DNA from: Isoetes taiwanensis
Lineage: Eukaryota > Streptophyta > Lycopodiopsida > Isoetales > Isoetaceae
Direction of reading: 5' to 3'
DNA length: 64,000 nt
NCBI GenBank assembly: GCA_021234155.1
Contig: JAJEKV010000211.1
Span: forward strand, 992,001 to 1,056,000
Shown here piece by piece: positions 32,111 to 45,368 of this stretch. The notes under the pieces were generated by a model that searched no databases, was not told the DNA's origin, and saw only the letters and a list, made by a program, of their open reading frames with translations. Within the stretch, counting starts at the first letter, position 1. Every line of letters begins with the position of its first letter. The translations under genes were made by a program, and so were the position numbers.

Positions 32111-35100
32111 AAATGACACTATGATTATGTCCTTGCTATCCACAATAAGTAAAGAAAGACAAAATATTGCAAACAGATGGCACACAAATCCATGTCCAGT
32201 CCATAGATTGCTCAATTATAAAAATTCTATACTCAAGTTGGTAAAGAATTTCAATAAAAGTCCAGCTTGTTTGAATAGTCAAATAGAGGGGAAAGTCGAG
32301 AAATACCAGAGAATTTGCACGACCATTTCCTGCAATGATTTTCTAGTTGCATAAGAATTGAGCAAAATGTTTGTAAGCGCAAAAAGTTCGGATGTAGGGG
32401 CACTTCATTCTTAATGGAGCTTCTGACCATTAGCTATCAAGGCCTTATTTTCAACATATTTTAAATTACACAATCTCCTGTAATACAATGACATCCCTGA
32501 AATCAAGGTGAATATCACTGATTCCCTAGACCAATAAATTAAGCAGATTAGTGATTTATATTCTCAAGAAATAAGCCCCCTGTTGTATTGTGAGTCTCTG
32601 GAGCACAATAGAAGCACAACATAGAGAGTTTGATGTCAAATTGTAAGCAATGACCTCAATGATTACTGCTAATAATAGAGGGTTTTATGTGAAATCGTTC
32701 CATACATGGAAGCCAAACAAAGTATCTTAACAGATGTGATAACATGTGCCAATCGTTATCTCTAAAATCTGTTATCTCTAAAAATCTCCAAATATATAGG
32801 TCGTAAGCTATAAGAAAACTGTTTAAAGGTACCTTAAGATCCTGACATACCTTACATGTTAAAACAGGTTAGGTTCAAGCACTCGTTAAAATTTTGATCC
32901 AGATATTTGCTGGAGCAAGCGATCAATGTGCTGCACATGGAACGCATCAAAACATGCACTGGAAAAGCATGCACTGGTTCATTTCAAATTATTGCCACCA
33001 ACTAATAGCTCAACTAATGACTGTCCTGCTCACATTTAAAGAATATGGTAGACGTGATTACCATTCAGTTAAATAAAACAGAATTCAAAATGTCTTACCA
33101 TAGAAGAATGCAACTAATCTCACAATCTAGACTCCCTGCAATACATTCAAGTGCATGTATTAGTTGGAATTGGCAAAATGAGAAGTAAATAGAAGTGAAA
33201 GCTTAATTCTTGATGAATTAGAAAGAATCTCCTAAGCATAGAAATGAGCCTAGCAAATAACTAATTGCAATCTAATATGCAATGTAGTTTCTAGTTGTCC
33301 ATGATTGGAAGTATTGCTCAAGAAAATGCACGCATGCTTCATCTCTTCGTCTCTATACTCAGCATACATGGCAAAAACAACATGAAGCCTGCGTGCTAGA
33401 TTGCGTTCAAAGTGTTCAAGCAGATAGCCTTATACAAATGGTTGAAAAATAGCTCCTTTGAAATTGCATAAATCCATCTATAGAAATAGTAAAGCCATTG
33501 TGGACCTCAGATCTCGACAAATAATATCTTTGTGATGGGTAAGAATAGCATGAACGTACCATTTTCTAAGAAACCTCCATGGCAACAAACAATGATGGTG
33601 AACATACCAAGCTGCATCATGTGATACCTTGACAATTCCACACTAATATAGCATGCACAGAATACAAAAAATTAAAGCTCCATCATGCCTGCAAATATTG
33701 AAAATAAAACCCTTCTGTTTCTCCTACCAACAAAAGCTAATTTTTACAAACCTCCTGCTAAAAATGCCATGCAAAGTTCTAGCTCCTGCTAAAAGTAAGC
33801 AATGATTCTGCATGTGATGTTGCTCCTGTTCTCTTGAGAAGGCCAACAAACGATCCCAAGCTATTGGTGAACGTCCTGCAAGTTTATGGTCAGATCCGAC
33901 AACCAAAGAAAATGATGAAAATAAGAAAAATCAAAAGAGCTCAACTCTGTTAGGCTCCAGTTTTCCCGATCACAAACTTCAAATGCTCTATGCAGATTGG
34001 TCTTCCGGCAAGAGATGGGCTAGCAGATTGGGAGTAGAAGAAGGCAGAATTCAAAATTCATATTCAATGGCCTTCTCCAAGTTCAAAATTCATATTCAAT
34101 CGCCACAACCAGTTCGTATCCTTGGCATATTTGAGGGAGATACAATCAAAGTTAAGACGACATTATGATGGACATCCATTGCTTGATATACCATCCTTAG
34201 ATATCATGAGCAACATTGTGATATTGAGAACATAAAGTAAGAAGTTGGCACATGGCAATATGACAGAAACCAATCTCATTTAAAGCAAATATATCACATG
34301 ATGGATGCAATCACAAAGAAAGAATGAAATGCAAGAGGCAGATAAAAACAGTATGTTTGAACTTGCACTGTATGCATGTGCATCAGCAAGAAAGCTTGCA
34401 TGAGTGCCTAATTAAACTGCGTAAAATATATCTTCGTCATCTTGTCATCCTACTTGGAAAGATATCTGTCCACAAAGTCATAGTTTTGACAATCAAAGCT
34501 GATTATGCCTTGGCTATATTAAGGCATGATAACAAAGTATACTAAGCTAAACTTTAATAGAATGTTAAATTACCCAAATTGCACTTTCCATGATACCAGA
34601 ATGATATGATAACATCTTCATTATAATGTAGACCTTCAAGATTGTCTCGTGGATGGAAAGAGAAAAGAAATAAAAAGCTTATGCAATTAGGCACAGGAAA
34701 ACAAATGGGGTTGCAATGGCCACATTCATATATGACTTACCACATAAAACACATCTGATTCATCTCGCAATGTCACTCAAAGACGATTCTAGCACTCGTC
34801 TGCATTAGAAACACAGATCAGTTTTGCTATACAGTTCAACATATATCCAGTTCAAATCTATATACCTTGTGAAAGATGCACATGGTATCTAAGTTCTCTA
34901 CAATTCTATAATGCACCAGGTAAACGTTCAAGATGCGTGGATCTGATGCATGACGTGAACCTGCTCAGCTTGCAGCAAAAGAGTCACCAAGTAGCCTTGC
35001 TCACACCAATAACTTTCTCTAAAAATTGAAGATTCAAAAGTGCAGAAATTTATAAGATTCAAAAGTTTAAATCTATAATCTGTACAAAGTAGGGGTTTGC

Positions 35101-35600
35101 GCTTGTTCAATGTACCTCTGCGAAGAACCTTTTAGTCTGGTACACTGTTGCTGCAAAGAACCACCAAGGATAGCCAAAGTCTGGATTGAGAAGGACAAAG
35201 AATCAATAGCCAACAAAAATGAGCAAAATGAGGAGAAAAATGAAGAAACAATCGGGCGTTTTCAAGTGCATTCTTCATGACATTCTTCATGACATATATA
35301 ACAGAAAGGGTAACCAACAAAAATTATGCACTTGGAAAAAATGGAGTAAATGGCATCTTGAAGCAAACCATAAACATTCCTGCAACAACTACCTAATGTC
35401 CACATAAAAAGTAAAAATCCTTGGCAAAATCATAAGCCTCAAACTAACAAATATAAAGCATAAAGATCCACATCACTTGCCAAGTAAGTACTTATAATGA
35501 AACCATAAGGTCTTGCATTTCACAGCACAGAAATACTTAAGCATTTTGATGCATTTCTAGAGGATAATCAAGCATAAGTTTCTCTCTAATGCTTACCATG
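32110..35600. other. AT-rich DNA, no gene recognised
   Basis: Short ORFs only, none with recognisable motifs. No terminal repeats or RNA genes were seen. Confidence 0.45.
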
Positions 35601-35676
35601 TTTTGTGGATCAGCATTTTCCGGCCCTTGCCATTCAAGCAATGAATAACATCAACCTGATTGCTGGCAGCGGCCTC

Positions 35677-35748
35677 GATGCAAGGGGGTTTGAGCCATCT
35701 GCACAAATTCGTTCAAGGGGGTTTGAGCCATCTGCACAAATTCGTTCA
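35677..35748. repeat. Two-unit tandem repeat (33-36 bp)
   Basis: GGGGGTTTGAGCCATCTGCA followed by CAAATTCGTTC occurs twice in a row. In the plus-strand ORF across it the repeat reads RGFEPSAQIRS twice, but that ORF has no other support. Confidence 0.85.
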
Positions 35749-36067
35749 GATCAGTTTGAATGGAGAAAAGAGACATCAAGATTGCAAAAACAGCTTTCCG
35801 AAGTAGAATTTAAGCAGAGAAACTTACATTTCCATCAGAGAAGCATGGTCCAGGGCCATCGCCCCGCCCTAATCGGCCCTATGTTCTGCTCGAAACTTGA
35901 ACTACGGTAGGTTGGATTTTGAATTTTGAAATATTGTAGGATAGAAAGACCAGATGCGCAATAAAAGGAGTCCCGCAGGGGAGAGCGGGAACGCCGCATG
36001 CTGCATTACATGCGGCATTCCAGGCTCAAGAATCAAAGCCCTCCGATTTTAAAAAAGAAGATACATT

Positions 36068-36447
36068 TTATAGAAACCTCCCCAACTTTAGGTGAAATCT
36101 CTCCAATTTTCTCAAATTGAAAATCTCTCCAAGTCGTTCCAAGAAAATTGGGGAGGTTTTGAGGAAAATTAGGGAGGTTTCCACAAACTTGGATTATGTC
36201 CACAGTTAGTCTCGCAGGTTAATTGACATTAATATATTTTAAAATTTTGCTCTTAAGCAAGAGTAAAATTTTGCTCTTTAAAGTAAGCAAAGACAAGGGA
36301 CCATACCTAATGGGATAATCTACTTTGCCTCTATAAGCAAGGGCGCTAGATGCCCTTATCTAGTAGAAACATGTATCTCGTGCGATCACTATAAACAGCC
36401 ATAGCTTCGATTCAATACATGTATAATTGACGCTGAGAAGACATTGG
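36068..36447. repeat. Dispersed repeat, copy 2
   Basis: Same sequence and orientation as the segment at 18,394-18,727, with small indels and a ~55-bp insertion near 36,275-36,335. It ends about 160 bp from the stop codon of the SnRK2 pseudogene. Confidence 0.85.
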
Positions 36448-36606
36448 AGCTTGGAAAGTTTGACATGGTATATGACATTTTGTTGGTTGAAACCTCTAAA
36501 AGTTGGCCGCCATGATCAGGGGCTCCTGTGATACTGGCAACAATGCCCCAGTCTGAAAAAGTTATACTTTCTGGATGAAATGGACCCCAAGTCTTGCATA
36601 GTTCTA

Positions 36607-38649
36607 TCATACGGCACAAACAAATTCGCCACTGCTGTCAACATCAACATCTGCATCGTTATCCATATAATCTAAATCCAAACCAGCATCATCAAGATAA
36701 TGGCCAAGTCCTGTATTTGCAGGAGGTACCCTAGCTTCTTGAATAATGCGCATTATCTCCTCTAAGTTCTGGCGTGGATGGTTGGGATCATCAAGTTCAT
36801 TACCCATATCAGCACCTTCCTTGATATCAGCTGGAAAATCCTTCAAAAACCATTCATGCTTCATAATGTCTGGAATGGTGATACGCTGCAGAGATAAAGA
36901 GCAGAGGTTGGCTATCCATCTTCCTTGGCTTACAAAGAGTATGCTGCAAAGCAAAGCAAATGCTTACTCTTGCTGGGTTTGCAACAAAAATGTGCGAAAG
37001 AAGATTCTGTCCTTCAGCAGATATCTGTATGTTGTCTGGAACGGTATATTGCACATTCAATATCCTCTGCATTGCAAGAACATTGATATTTAAACTCAGA
37101 AAAATATTACTGATTAATCAAAGTTGACAATAATGCTTTTCCTACTTCAATAGTTTTACGAAAATTATTTGGGTCTTCTGGATCTTCAAATGGGTAAGCT
37201 CCTACAAGCATGACGTAGAGAGTGACGCTACAGGACCAAACATCTGCAATCTGTAGAAACTGATCATTTGTATTGACAGGAAAAAGTAACTTGTTGGAAT
37301 GAGAATATCCAAAGAAATTCCCCCACATACCTTACCATCATACTCGGTCTTAGATAACACTTCTGGTGCTATGTATGCTGGTGTGCCAACTCTTGATTTT
37401 GGCTGAGAATGCAGTAGAGACTGCATACAGCAAGCATAGATGCACATTATAAACACCAACCATCCAATAATATACTTGTAAAGTAGGAAGCTGCTTACCT
37501 TTGAATAGCCAAAGTCACAAATTTTTAAGCGAGGAACAGGGCTTCCATCTAGCAATGCATTTTCCAACTTCAAATCTCGATGACAGATCTCCTGCGGGAT
37601 CAGAGATTGAATATAAGCATCCTCCATTCATTGAGGCCATGTTGAGAGACACTCACAACTTCATAGAAGTGGAGGGCGAATGCCATACCATTGAGTCGCA
37701 ATAGCTGACCCCAGATATCAGTTGTTGAACAAGAACAACTGATATCTGGGGTCAGCTATTGCCACTCAATGGTATGGCATTGTTGAAAGAAAAACCTTGC
37801 CTGGTACAAACGGGAAGAACTAGTAAATGTGGAGTGGAAATCCATTTGGAGCCCTTGGAGACACAGACAATTCACACATGAAAACAATCTAAGATACACC
37901 ATTGAATGAAGGAGATGAACCAGGTAACGCATCCTACAAGCACAGCAATCTTCTATATGAAAGGCAGGAGAAACCTCATCTTCACTGAAATGCCCCACAT
38001 TTAGAAATTCGTTCGAAAATCTCACCGCCTGCTGCATACTCCATGACTATGGCTAAGTGGGTTGGCGTCAACATAACCTGAAGCAGACACACCAATTTCG
38101 AGCACATACATATTCACAAAACGGACCACAAATTGCACTGAACATAAAACTCAACTGCATTTATCCTCCATGGTATATTTCCAGGCAAATGCATTTTAAA
38201 GATCATTCAACTTGCCTCTTTGAATCTGACAATATTAGGATGACGTAGGGTCCGATGGTTAATGATCTCCCTTTCCACATTTTCGTCAATCTGCAGCACC
38301 CGAGCCGATCCCAGTAAATATTGGCTACGGGGTCGTGATTGAACGACGGTAAAACTGAGCAAAATGCGAAGTCCCCCCAAAAAAAACCATGTATTTTTTG
38401 TTCAAACACGACCCCGATGCATATGCCACGGATATGCCGTAGTTCAACCCGAGCACATAAATTAACTCTACGTAAGTTACGAACACACCATAGCAAGTAA
38501 CGAACCTTTTCGCCCCTTTCTATATACTTCACAGCTACAAGCTCTCTAGTCTTCTTGTCCCGCATCAGTCTAGCAACACCAAAATTTCTCGACCCAATAT
38601 CCTTGACAAGCTCATAACGATCGGTATCGTGCATCCCCGGCACATCCAT
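36607..38649 (-). pseudogene. SnRK2 (subclass III, OST1-like) protein kinase pseudogene
   Basis: Nine exons on the minus strand match the standard SnRK2 gene: 38649-38506, 38290-38216, 38077-37975, 37800-37689, 37591-37499, 37420-37331, 37250-37146, 37066-36968 and 36885-36607. Kinase motifs present include [23 protein letters not shown] and [11 protein letters not shown]. The acidic C-terminus ends DVDVDSSGEFVCAV, as in ABA-responsive subclass III members. Defects: exon 3 is 103 nt instead of 102 (frameshift near 38000-38002), and exon 4 carries a 58-nt inverted duplication that introduces stops. Intact exons also show changes at key sites: GSGNFG is GSRNFG in the glycine loop, KSTVGT is KSRVGT in the activation loop, and WSCGVT is WSCSVT. 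Intron 2 is GC-AG. Because introns remain, it arose by DNA duplication, not retroposition. Confidence 0.92.
37679..37781. repeat. 48-bp-arm inverted duplication in SnRK2 exon 4
   Basis: Arms 37679-37726 and 37734-37781 are complementary at 47 of 48 positions, with a 7-nt loop (GAACAAG). The duplicated piece covers the exon 4 sequence encoding QLISGVSYCHSM plus the first ~10 nt of the following intron, so it was copied from genomic DNA. The plus-strand arm still encodes SYCHSM; the minus-strand (gene-sense) arm encodes SYCDSM. Confidence 0.97.
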
Positions 38650-39129
38650 ATTCGTAACAGAAGAATCGAAAATCGGTTACCAAAAAAGACCCAAAGTACT
38701 TAATCTCAAATCCACAAACATCCGATTACCATATTTGTTTCCTCGCCACCAGGTAGGCCCTCTGCATAAGGCTGTAGAAAAAAGAGAAAGCAAGGCGATC
38801 CTGAGCAAGAAGGAACGGATTTGAGAAGACGGATGCAAGTGACTATTTTCATGCAAGTGGAGCAGGGCTGGCGTACCTTTTTGGAGTGAGAAATTCTACG
38901 GCGGAAAAATTCTACGGCGGAAAAAGTTAGCTGCATTCCAGCCTTATCCGCCAACTGCGCCTTGCCATGTGGCGCATGAGCAGTGGCGTCAAGATTTTAC
39001 CTTGCATTCTGGCCAGGTGGAATGCACCTAACTGTTCTTCATGTTGAAGCAATGAAAATTTTCCGCGCACCTAAAGCTGGACGCCCGTATTTAGAGTCCA
39101 AGATGCGATATATCCGGCCACCCATTATC

Positions 39130-39520
39130 AGCCAAGTGGTATATATTCAGTAAAAAAAGTGGTATATCCGACCAAAAAAGAGTGGTATATCTGACCCAAA
39201 AAATGGTATATCTAATTAAGACGTGGTATTTCCAGCAAAAAACCAGGCGCGAAATTGCGCGCACGGGGCCAAGATCTTTGGTCGTCGTTCTTGCAGCTTT
39301 GTGGACAACTTGAACTACTTCAAAAGCCCTTCCAATCCCTTTTCCTGCCGCTCTAACACTAGATTGATGAAGACGGGAAGAATTTGAGCTTAGATAGAGC
39401 CAAATCGATCAAAAATGGCCAAGAACAATTGGTTATGGGCTTGAAACTGCGAAGTCCACAATGGATGATAATAAGTGGCCAGATATACCACCAAAAAAAA
39501 CCGGATATACCACATCTCGG
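39130..39520. repeat. Interspersed GTGGTATATC microrepeats
   Basis: The motif GTGGTATAT(C) or its close variant occurs about seven times, with intervals of 20-30 bp and then longer, each followed by an A-rich stretch. No coding content. Confidence 0.6.
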
Positions 39521-39559
39521 ACACTAAATACGGCGGTCCCCTAAAGCTTTGTCGTTGCA

Positions 39560-41445
39560 AGCATTATGGTAGGAAGCATTTTGATAGATCTACCTTCCAT
39601 TCTGGTGGATTTGCCCTCCATTCTGGCTATCTACCCTGATTTCAAAAGTTTTACAGATTCCAGAATGTTGTTTAACTTGCTTCGATGTTACAGGAATGCA
39701 CCTCTACCCTGCATTCTGGCAAAAGTCAACCATGCCTCAGCGTTTTGCAAGTCAGCATGGTTTCCCCTTCCGGAATGCAAGATAGAACTACATTCTCTTA
39801 CACGTAAAAACTGGTTAGGCTTCATTCCGCTCCTTCAATCAAATTGTGACATCTGGCATAGTTTCTTCCCTCCAATCTTATCACAAATCTGCGTTTCTCT
39901 TCTCCACTCCACTTCTCCACCATGCTCTCGTGGTCGCCAAAAATTTACTTGCACTCCACCCACTTTACCCTCCCTTCCACAAGAATTACTTGTATTCAGA
40001 AAGATATAGGCTGCATTCCAGAAGATTTGCCTTGCATTTTGATAAAATTTCGCATGCTCACAAAATGAACCCTAATCGATTTTCATGTTTTAAGAATCAC
40101 CTACTACCTGTGATTCTGGTGTGGGACATCGGCAGCATTTCCATGCTGGAATCACCAGTAAGAGGTGATTCTTGCATACATGAAATTCAACTTGATTTTC
40201 ACTTTTTAAGCTCGTTTTGCCATCTCTCGACTGTAGATGTATTTGATAGAAACGATATTTTCTTAATGCTCATAGTAAAAGATTTGATTCACAGTGAATG
40301 TTCTATAAAAGATTTGATTCTTTTAACATTTGGGTTGAAGTGTTGTCTCTCTAACAAGTACTTGATGGGAAAAAATGTAAAAAGTAAATATTGTGCATGC
40401 TTGTTCACCTAGAAAATCATATAAAACATGCTAAAACTGGAAGAGATTAGGACAAGAGAAAATGCATTATATTATCAATATAGAAGGAAAGTCTGCATTA
40501 TCCATCAATTAGAGAGTTTGTGTGCAGAGATAAAGAAATGAATTAAGCATTTTTATTTCACAATAAAGTGACATAGATAAACCCCATTACCTGATCTCTG
40601 GTCTCTGTTTCGATTATACATTGAGTAAAGATTTCATCAACTTATACGAAATTGAAAAACATGTAGAATTGCAGAGTATATATTCTTATTTTCATATACA
40701 GATGAGCCGCATGAAGGAAGCCACGAACTCTCCCCATTTCAAACAAACAACATTATGACAGTAGCCTGAACATACATATATGCTTCTGCCATATCCTTGA
40801 CATTAAATGATTTTTCTATGCAAACGATGCCCCCTTAAAATGCAATATTACATTTACCCAGTTTTCCATGAAGCGAAGTGCTAATATCCAATCTATAAGT
40901 AGTGCATCAATCCATTCACTTTCGCCGAAGTTAGGTACTCCAGTGAATGAAATCATGTCTCCAAGGAGCAACCTATACAAAGGGATACAATGTAAGTCAT
41001 TTGCACAAAACGTATATGGTAAATAATTGTTACCTTGTATATGTGATCGAGTTGTTTCTATCAAGTTGAAAACCATTGTTTTTAGTCACCTTTATCAAAA
41101 AAATCTTCTCTTTATAACAAAAAGAAAAATGGAATAGACCATATATCAGACAATCTTCTGCCCTCTCAACTGTGTCAACCAGTGCATCTCTTCCAAGAGC
41201 CATTAACACGTATGAGAAGAAGACAAAGTCACATAAAGGAAGAAAGACAAATGACCCATACCTATTAGTTGAGAAAACTTAAGTCTCTTTTAGGCAGAGA
41301 AATAGACCTCGTTTGCATTGCATTGCTTGCCATTTATATTTGGCCACTTCACTTGCCAATATTTGATTCAATTTGTTTTTTAGAAAAGTTGAATCCCATT
41401 CAATCTGGTTATTGAAGAAAGACACGCAGAAATGAACAAACAGAC
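39560..41445. other. No recognisable gene
   Basis: Two overlapping plus-strand ORFs (39,566-40,009 and 39,846-40,412) are the longest but have no known motif and overlap out of frame, so neither can be supported. The remainder is AT-rich. Confidence 0.4.
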
Positions 41446-41450
41446 AAAGA

Positions 41451-41472
41451 AGGAAGGAAGGAAGGAAGGAAG
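41451..41472. repeat. (GGAA)n microsatellite, LINE tail
   Basis: Five or more perfect GGAA units on the plus strand at the 3' boundary of the minus-strand LINE, consistent with a microsatellite tail produced during target-primed reverse transcription. Confidence 0.85.
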
Positions 41473-42499
41473 TTTATTTTAACGTCCACGGAGGCCAGAG
41501 GCCTATGAGACTGACACATGCAGAGAAATGTGCAAAAAGCCAAAAACCCCAACACCAAAAACAAACAATGTAAGCATGCGGTAGAACCCTACTACCGGGA
41601 TGAAAAAACCCCCACTTGGGAGGAAAAACCCTAATAGTAGGCTCTCAAATACCATGCCCAGAAGAGGAAGTCGGCCGGTAGAAATCTGCGAGGATGTAAG
41701 CTCCCGGTCGGCTACCATAGGTGATGCGAGTGGCGATGTAGCGGTGTGTCGAGCATCTAAGATCGGTGTGCCTTTGCTTCGGACATGGGCATATCTTTGG
41801 GCACATTTGGAGGGGCATGGTGCTCATCCTCTATCACGTGCATCTCACAACACTGACATATCCTCTCCTCCACAGGGATCCAGGTACCCGCCATTCATCC
41901 CAATGACTGTTTCAATTTCGAGGTAATGGGAACCCGTCCTTATGGCCTTAATAGCTCTCGTTTCTTCACGGAGATGTGTGCTTTCAAGTCTGGATGGGGT
42001 CCATGCTCAAGGCGGGATTAATCGAGGTGTGATAGTGCTCGTCTTGGGCTTTGCAAAGAGTAGAGGCATCCCACCGTGGTAGCAAACATAGCAGCATCCA
42101 ATTGCCCATTCTCACAAGCCGGGAATGCGCGGTGCCACCATCACATTTGGTAATCCATAGACCACCTCCTAAACCATCCCTTACGATGCACCATTGCCAT
42201 ACCCTCTTCATTTGCTGGGGCCTGCGTTAACAACACGGCACTGTGGGGCAAGCGATGCTCATCCATCCCATCCACCTTATGGAAGCAAGTAAGATGCTGC
42301 GCATGGCGAATCTTTGTAAAAAGGCGAACCCCGTCTCATACAACAAAATCGATAAAGTGCGATTGTCCTTCACTCCCCAAGCTATATGTCAAGAAAGCTT
42401 TGCGCACCCTTTCCAACCTATCCCCGTGTTTTGCTAAGCTTTAAGCTGCCGGGCCCCAAACCTCCACCCCATATAGCGGCACCGGCTCGACCAAAGCCC

Positions 42500-43200
42500 T
42501 AAGCGGGTGTGCTCTCCTGTGATCCGCGAGAGATCTATCAGGCAACACGCGTTTTGCCTTGCATATAAAGCCTTCCAACAAGACCGGCTCTCCTCTCCAC
42601 ACACTCATCCCACCGGCATGTTAGTAGTGAAATCAATTCCCGGATACTTGAAGCTCGCACCATCTCCACTTCACGTCCCCGTAATATAACTTCGGGATAG
42701 GGGTGTTGCGAGGACAGGATCGCTGAGAAGCTTAGTTTTGTGCAAGTTCCTTTGTCATTCCGTTGCCCCACGGAACCCACCGAGGGCATCAAATCTTCTT
42801 TGCATGCTGCTGGCCGTGTGGGCTAGCAAAGCTACATCATCGCATATAGTAAGCGGCTCCACGAGGTCGCCTCGGATAATTGCACCGGCTCCCCATGGTG
42901 CTGCATCCACGTCTCAAGCTATCAATGTACAACCCAAAAGCGTTGGAGACAGCGGGCAGCCCCAGCTTAACTCCCATAGTGCTAGCTACCACCCCGATCT
43001 TCATAAGGCGGTCGCGGCATAAATTCCATCATAAAGTCTGGTGCACCCCATTCCGCAACTCTGTGGAACTTCGCAATTCTTGCAACCTACGCCACAACAT
43101 GTCTCTCGGGGGCGGTATCATATGCGATCTTAAAATCTACAAAGCAAACAATACAAGTCCTCAATGGCATTCCGGCTTGCCTCCATCAACACTCTCAAAG
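42500..43200 (-). pseudogene. LINE reverse transcriptase core
   Basis: RT motifs appear in the correct order in alternating frames: CFVDFKIAYDTAPRD (motif with the first catalytic aspartate) near 43,150-43,090, GCPLSPTLLG near 42,975-42,930, and ICDDVALLAHT near 42,858-42,818. The last matches the Y/F-A-D-D active site with C replacing A. Frame changes between motifs show that it is inactive. Confidence 0.78.
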
Positions 43201-43919
43201 TGAAGATATGGCCTGGGTGGGAGGAGTAGCGAAGCCCTTTGCACCGCCAATTGCCGCGCCACGCCTCCTCGCCCCCATTGAGTTTCTTCTCCACCACCCG
43301 GGAGGAGCCGCCAAGCGGCCGAGCTTACCATAATCATCCGTGGTGCCGGCTCATCCGTATTACCCGGCATGCCGCGGGAACAACCTTACTAACCATCCAC
43401 TCACGGGGAGCCCTCAGCTCGTAGGCACGGTTAATGATCACCGCGGGGGCCCTACCCGCGAGATGGGCCACCCCATTTCAACAAAACTCTACTGCGCCCC
43501 CACAATAAATCCCTTTGCCTTGCCATTCGCCGGATGCACGAGACCTGCTTTGGACATCCTCCCGGCGTGAGCTGCGGCACCTCTCCTACTGATCCGGGAC
43601 CACGGCATTGGCTCACGGGGTCATATAACTCACGCAAGCGGTGCATCCATTGCCCGCGACTTACATTACCGACCACCGGGCGCACGGTATAACACCTTAT
43701 GCCAAAAAGCTTTTGGCTCTGCCATGAGCATGTCAAAGAGATTTCTTTGGGGTTTTACGCCATGTATCTCCCTTCTTGGCTTTTAGGAAGAGCTTATAGT
43801 CTTGCGGGGCACTGTGGGCGCGTGGATCTCGACCAAGCGGTGACTGGCTCTTTAGAGCCTTGCAATCAACATCAAACCATGGGTTCTCGGGAAAATGCGC
43901 GGTGTCCCTCCTTGGAGGC

Positions 43920-44510
43920 CCTTCACTTACAAAGGAAGCCTCGGCGGTACCCGCCAGTGCCCCTCACCCGACCATGCACATTGTCTTGTAATGTGTAGAA
44001 GCTATCAAACCCCCCGTAACTCCGCACCAACACGCATTCATCATCGGGTTCACGCTTACGATAGCGTGGGATGTATGGTAACCTCCACGCCCCCTTTGCG
44101 GTGTCTCCACTATTGAGTGCTCCCAATTCGGTAGTGACATAAAGCGGGTAGTGATCCGACAAAGCCTCCTCATCCCCGTGCTTGTGCCAATGGAGAAGTG
44201 TGTAACCATGTCAAGTCTTCGCTCTTCGGGCGAGAAGGTAATCCAACACACTAGCTCCCCATCCCGCCCATCACTCCGCAAGTAACACCCCCGGTGTGGC
44301 CATGTGCGCATACCATTACAAATTACCATGTCAAACACGGCGGCTGGACTGGACCGCCGCCAAAATGGTCTAGCCACCATATCCAGGAGTGCCGTGGTAT
44401 CTTTGAATAGCGGCCGCCTCAAGCCAAAGCGGATCAGCATTAAGCGTCACCTTGGAAGGTCACTTAAACCCAAAGTCGCCCAGATGAGCATTGAAATCTC
44501 CTAGCAAAAA
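43920..44510 (-). pseudogene. LINE endonuclease domain
   Basis: Minus strand: LLGDFNAHLGDFG near 44,505-44,470 (the GDFN motif of AP-type endonucleases). Next comes an open frame from 44,440 containing RRSSPAAVFDMVICNGM. SDHYPL near 44,160-44,145 is the terminal S-D-H motif. One or more frameshifts separate the blocks. Confidence 0.75.
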
Positions 44511-45368
44511 CACCGTCCCCTTTGTCTATAGCCGTCTATGTCATCATACCCTCCCTATACGGCGGTGGACATCTCTCGCATCATGTACCGGTAGAACTTA
44601 GAGCCCTGCATGGGGAATGTAGCGGCTAGCAAAAACAATGGGACATGACCAGGCTCTAATACCATTACCCACATGTAGCGATTAAATGCATCAGTTTTAA
44701 GTGTGATCTTGCATGCTAAAGGCGCCCCTAAAGTAGCAAGCCACTCCACCATACCGCGTACGCCGCCATGGCACTCATTAGCAAGTGAGAAATGCCGATA
44801 TCCTCGAATGTCGGCAATCGATGCCCTTCATACTCCCATGTCTCCCGCGGGGAAGGCGATGTCCATGTATGCAGCGCGATCCCATTCAAGCCCAGCGCCC
44901 TTACGCCACGGGAAGCCCCTACAATTCCGGGGAAACAATGCGAAGACACTTTCCCTATGGCTAGCGGTTTGTGGACCCATCGAGTGCGAGGGGCCTGGCG
45001 TGGTTGGAATAACTTCGGGCAGACGCTCACGGGACCCGATGGATGTCTTTGCGGTTGTGGAAGGCCTCAATCGCCCTCTCCCCGCCTGCCGGCCTGATGC
45101 CCCTGGACCGCTCTGCCCTGCAGCATTTGTTTGTTGGGAGGCCGCCTCCTGCGAATCGCCCGACGAGGAGGCACATATACCTTCATCTTGCCATTAACCA
45201 AACCAGCAGCCCCTCCGACTTTGTCCGAATCTCTCTTGTCTTGACCAACTCTTGGCTTCTTTCCGTTGTTGCAATGGCGTGAGATCCGGATCGGTATATG
45301 GGACGTACCTTTCAAGCGGCGGTGCGGTGCAACAACAAAGATTTTGCCTCCCAATCCAAGGCGCAAAC

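Noticed and set aside
35605-35910. 101-aa ORF with RGFEPSAQIRS repeats
   Set aside because: The repeat is a local DNA tandem duplication; no domain or splice support was seen.
38706-38954. 82-aa ORF upstream of the SnRK2 pseudogene as an N-terminal extension
   Set aside because: SnRK2 proteins start at the exon at 38,649; the ORF is out of the expected structure and probably 5' leader DNA.
39846-40412. 188-aa plus-strand ORF
   Set aside because: Overlaps another ORF of similar size in a different frame, has no motif and low-complexity composition; I cannot support it as a gene.
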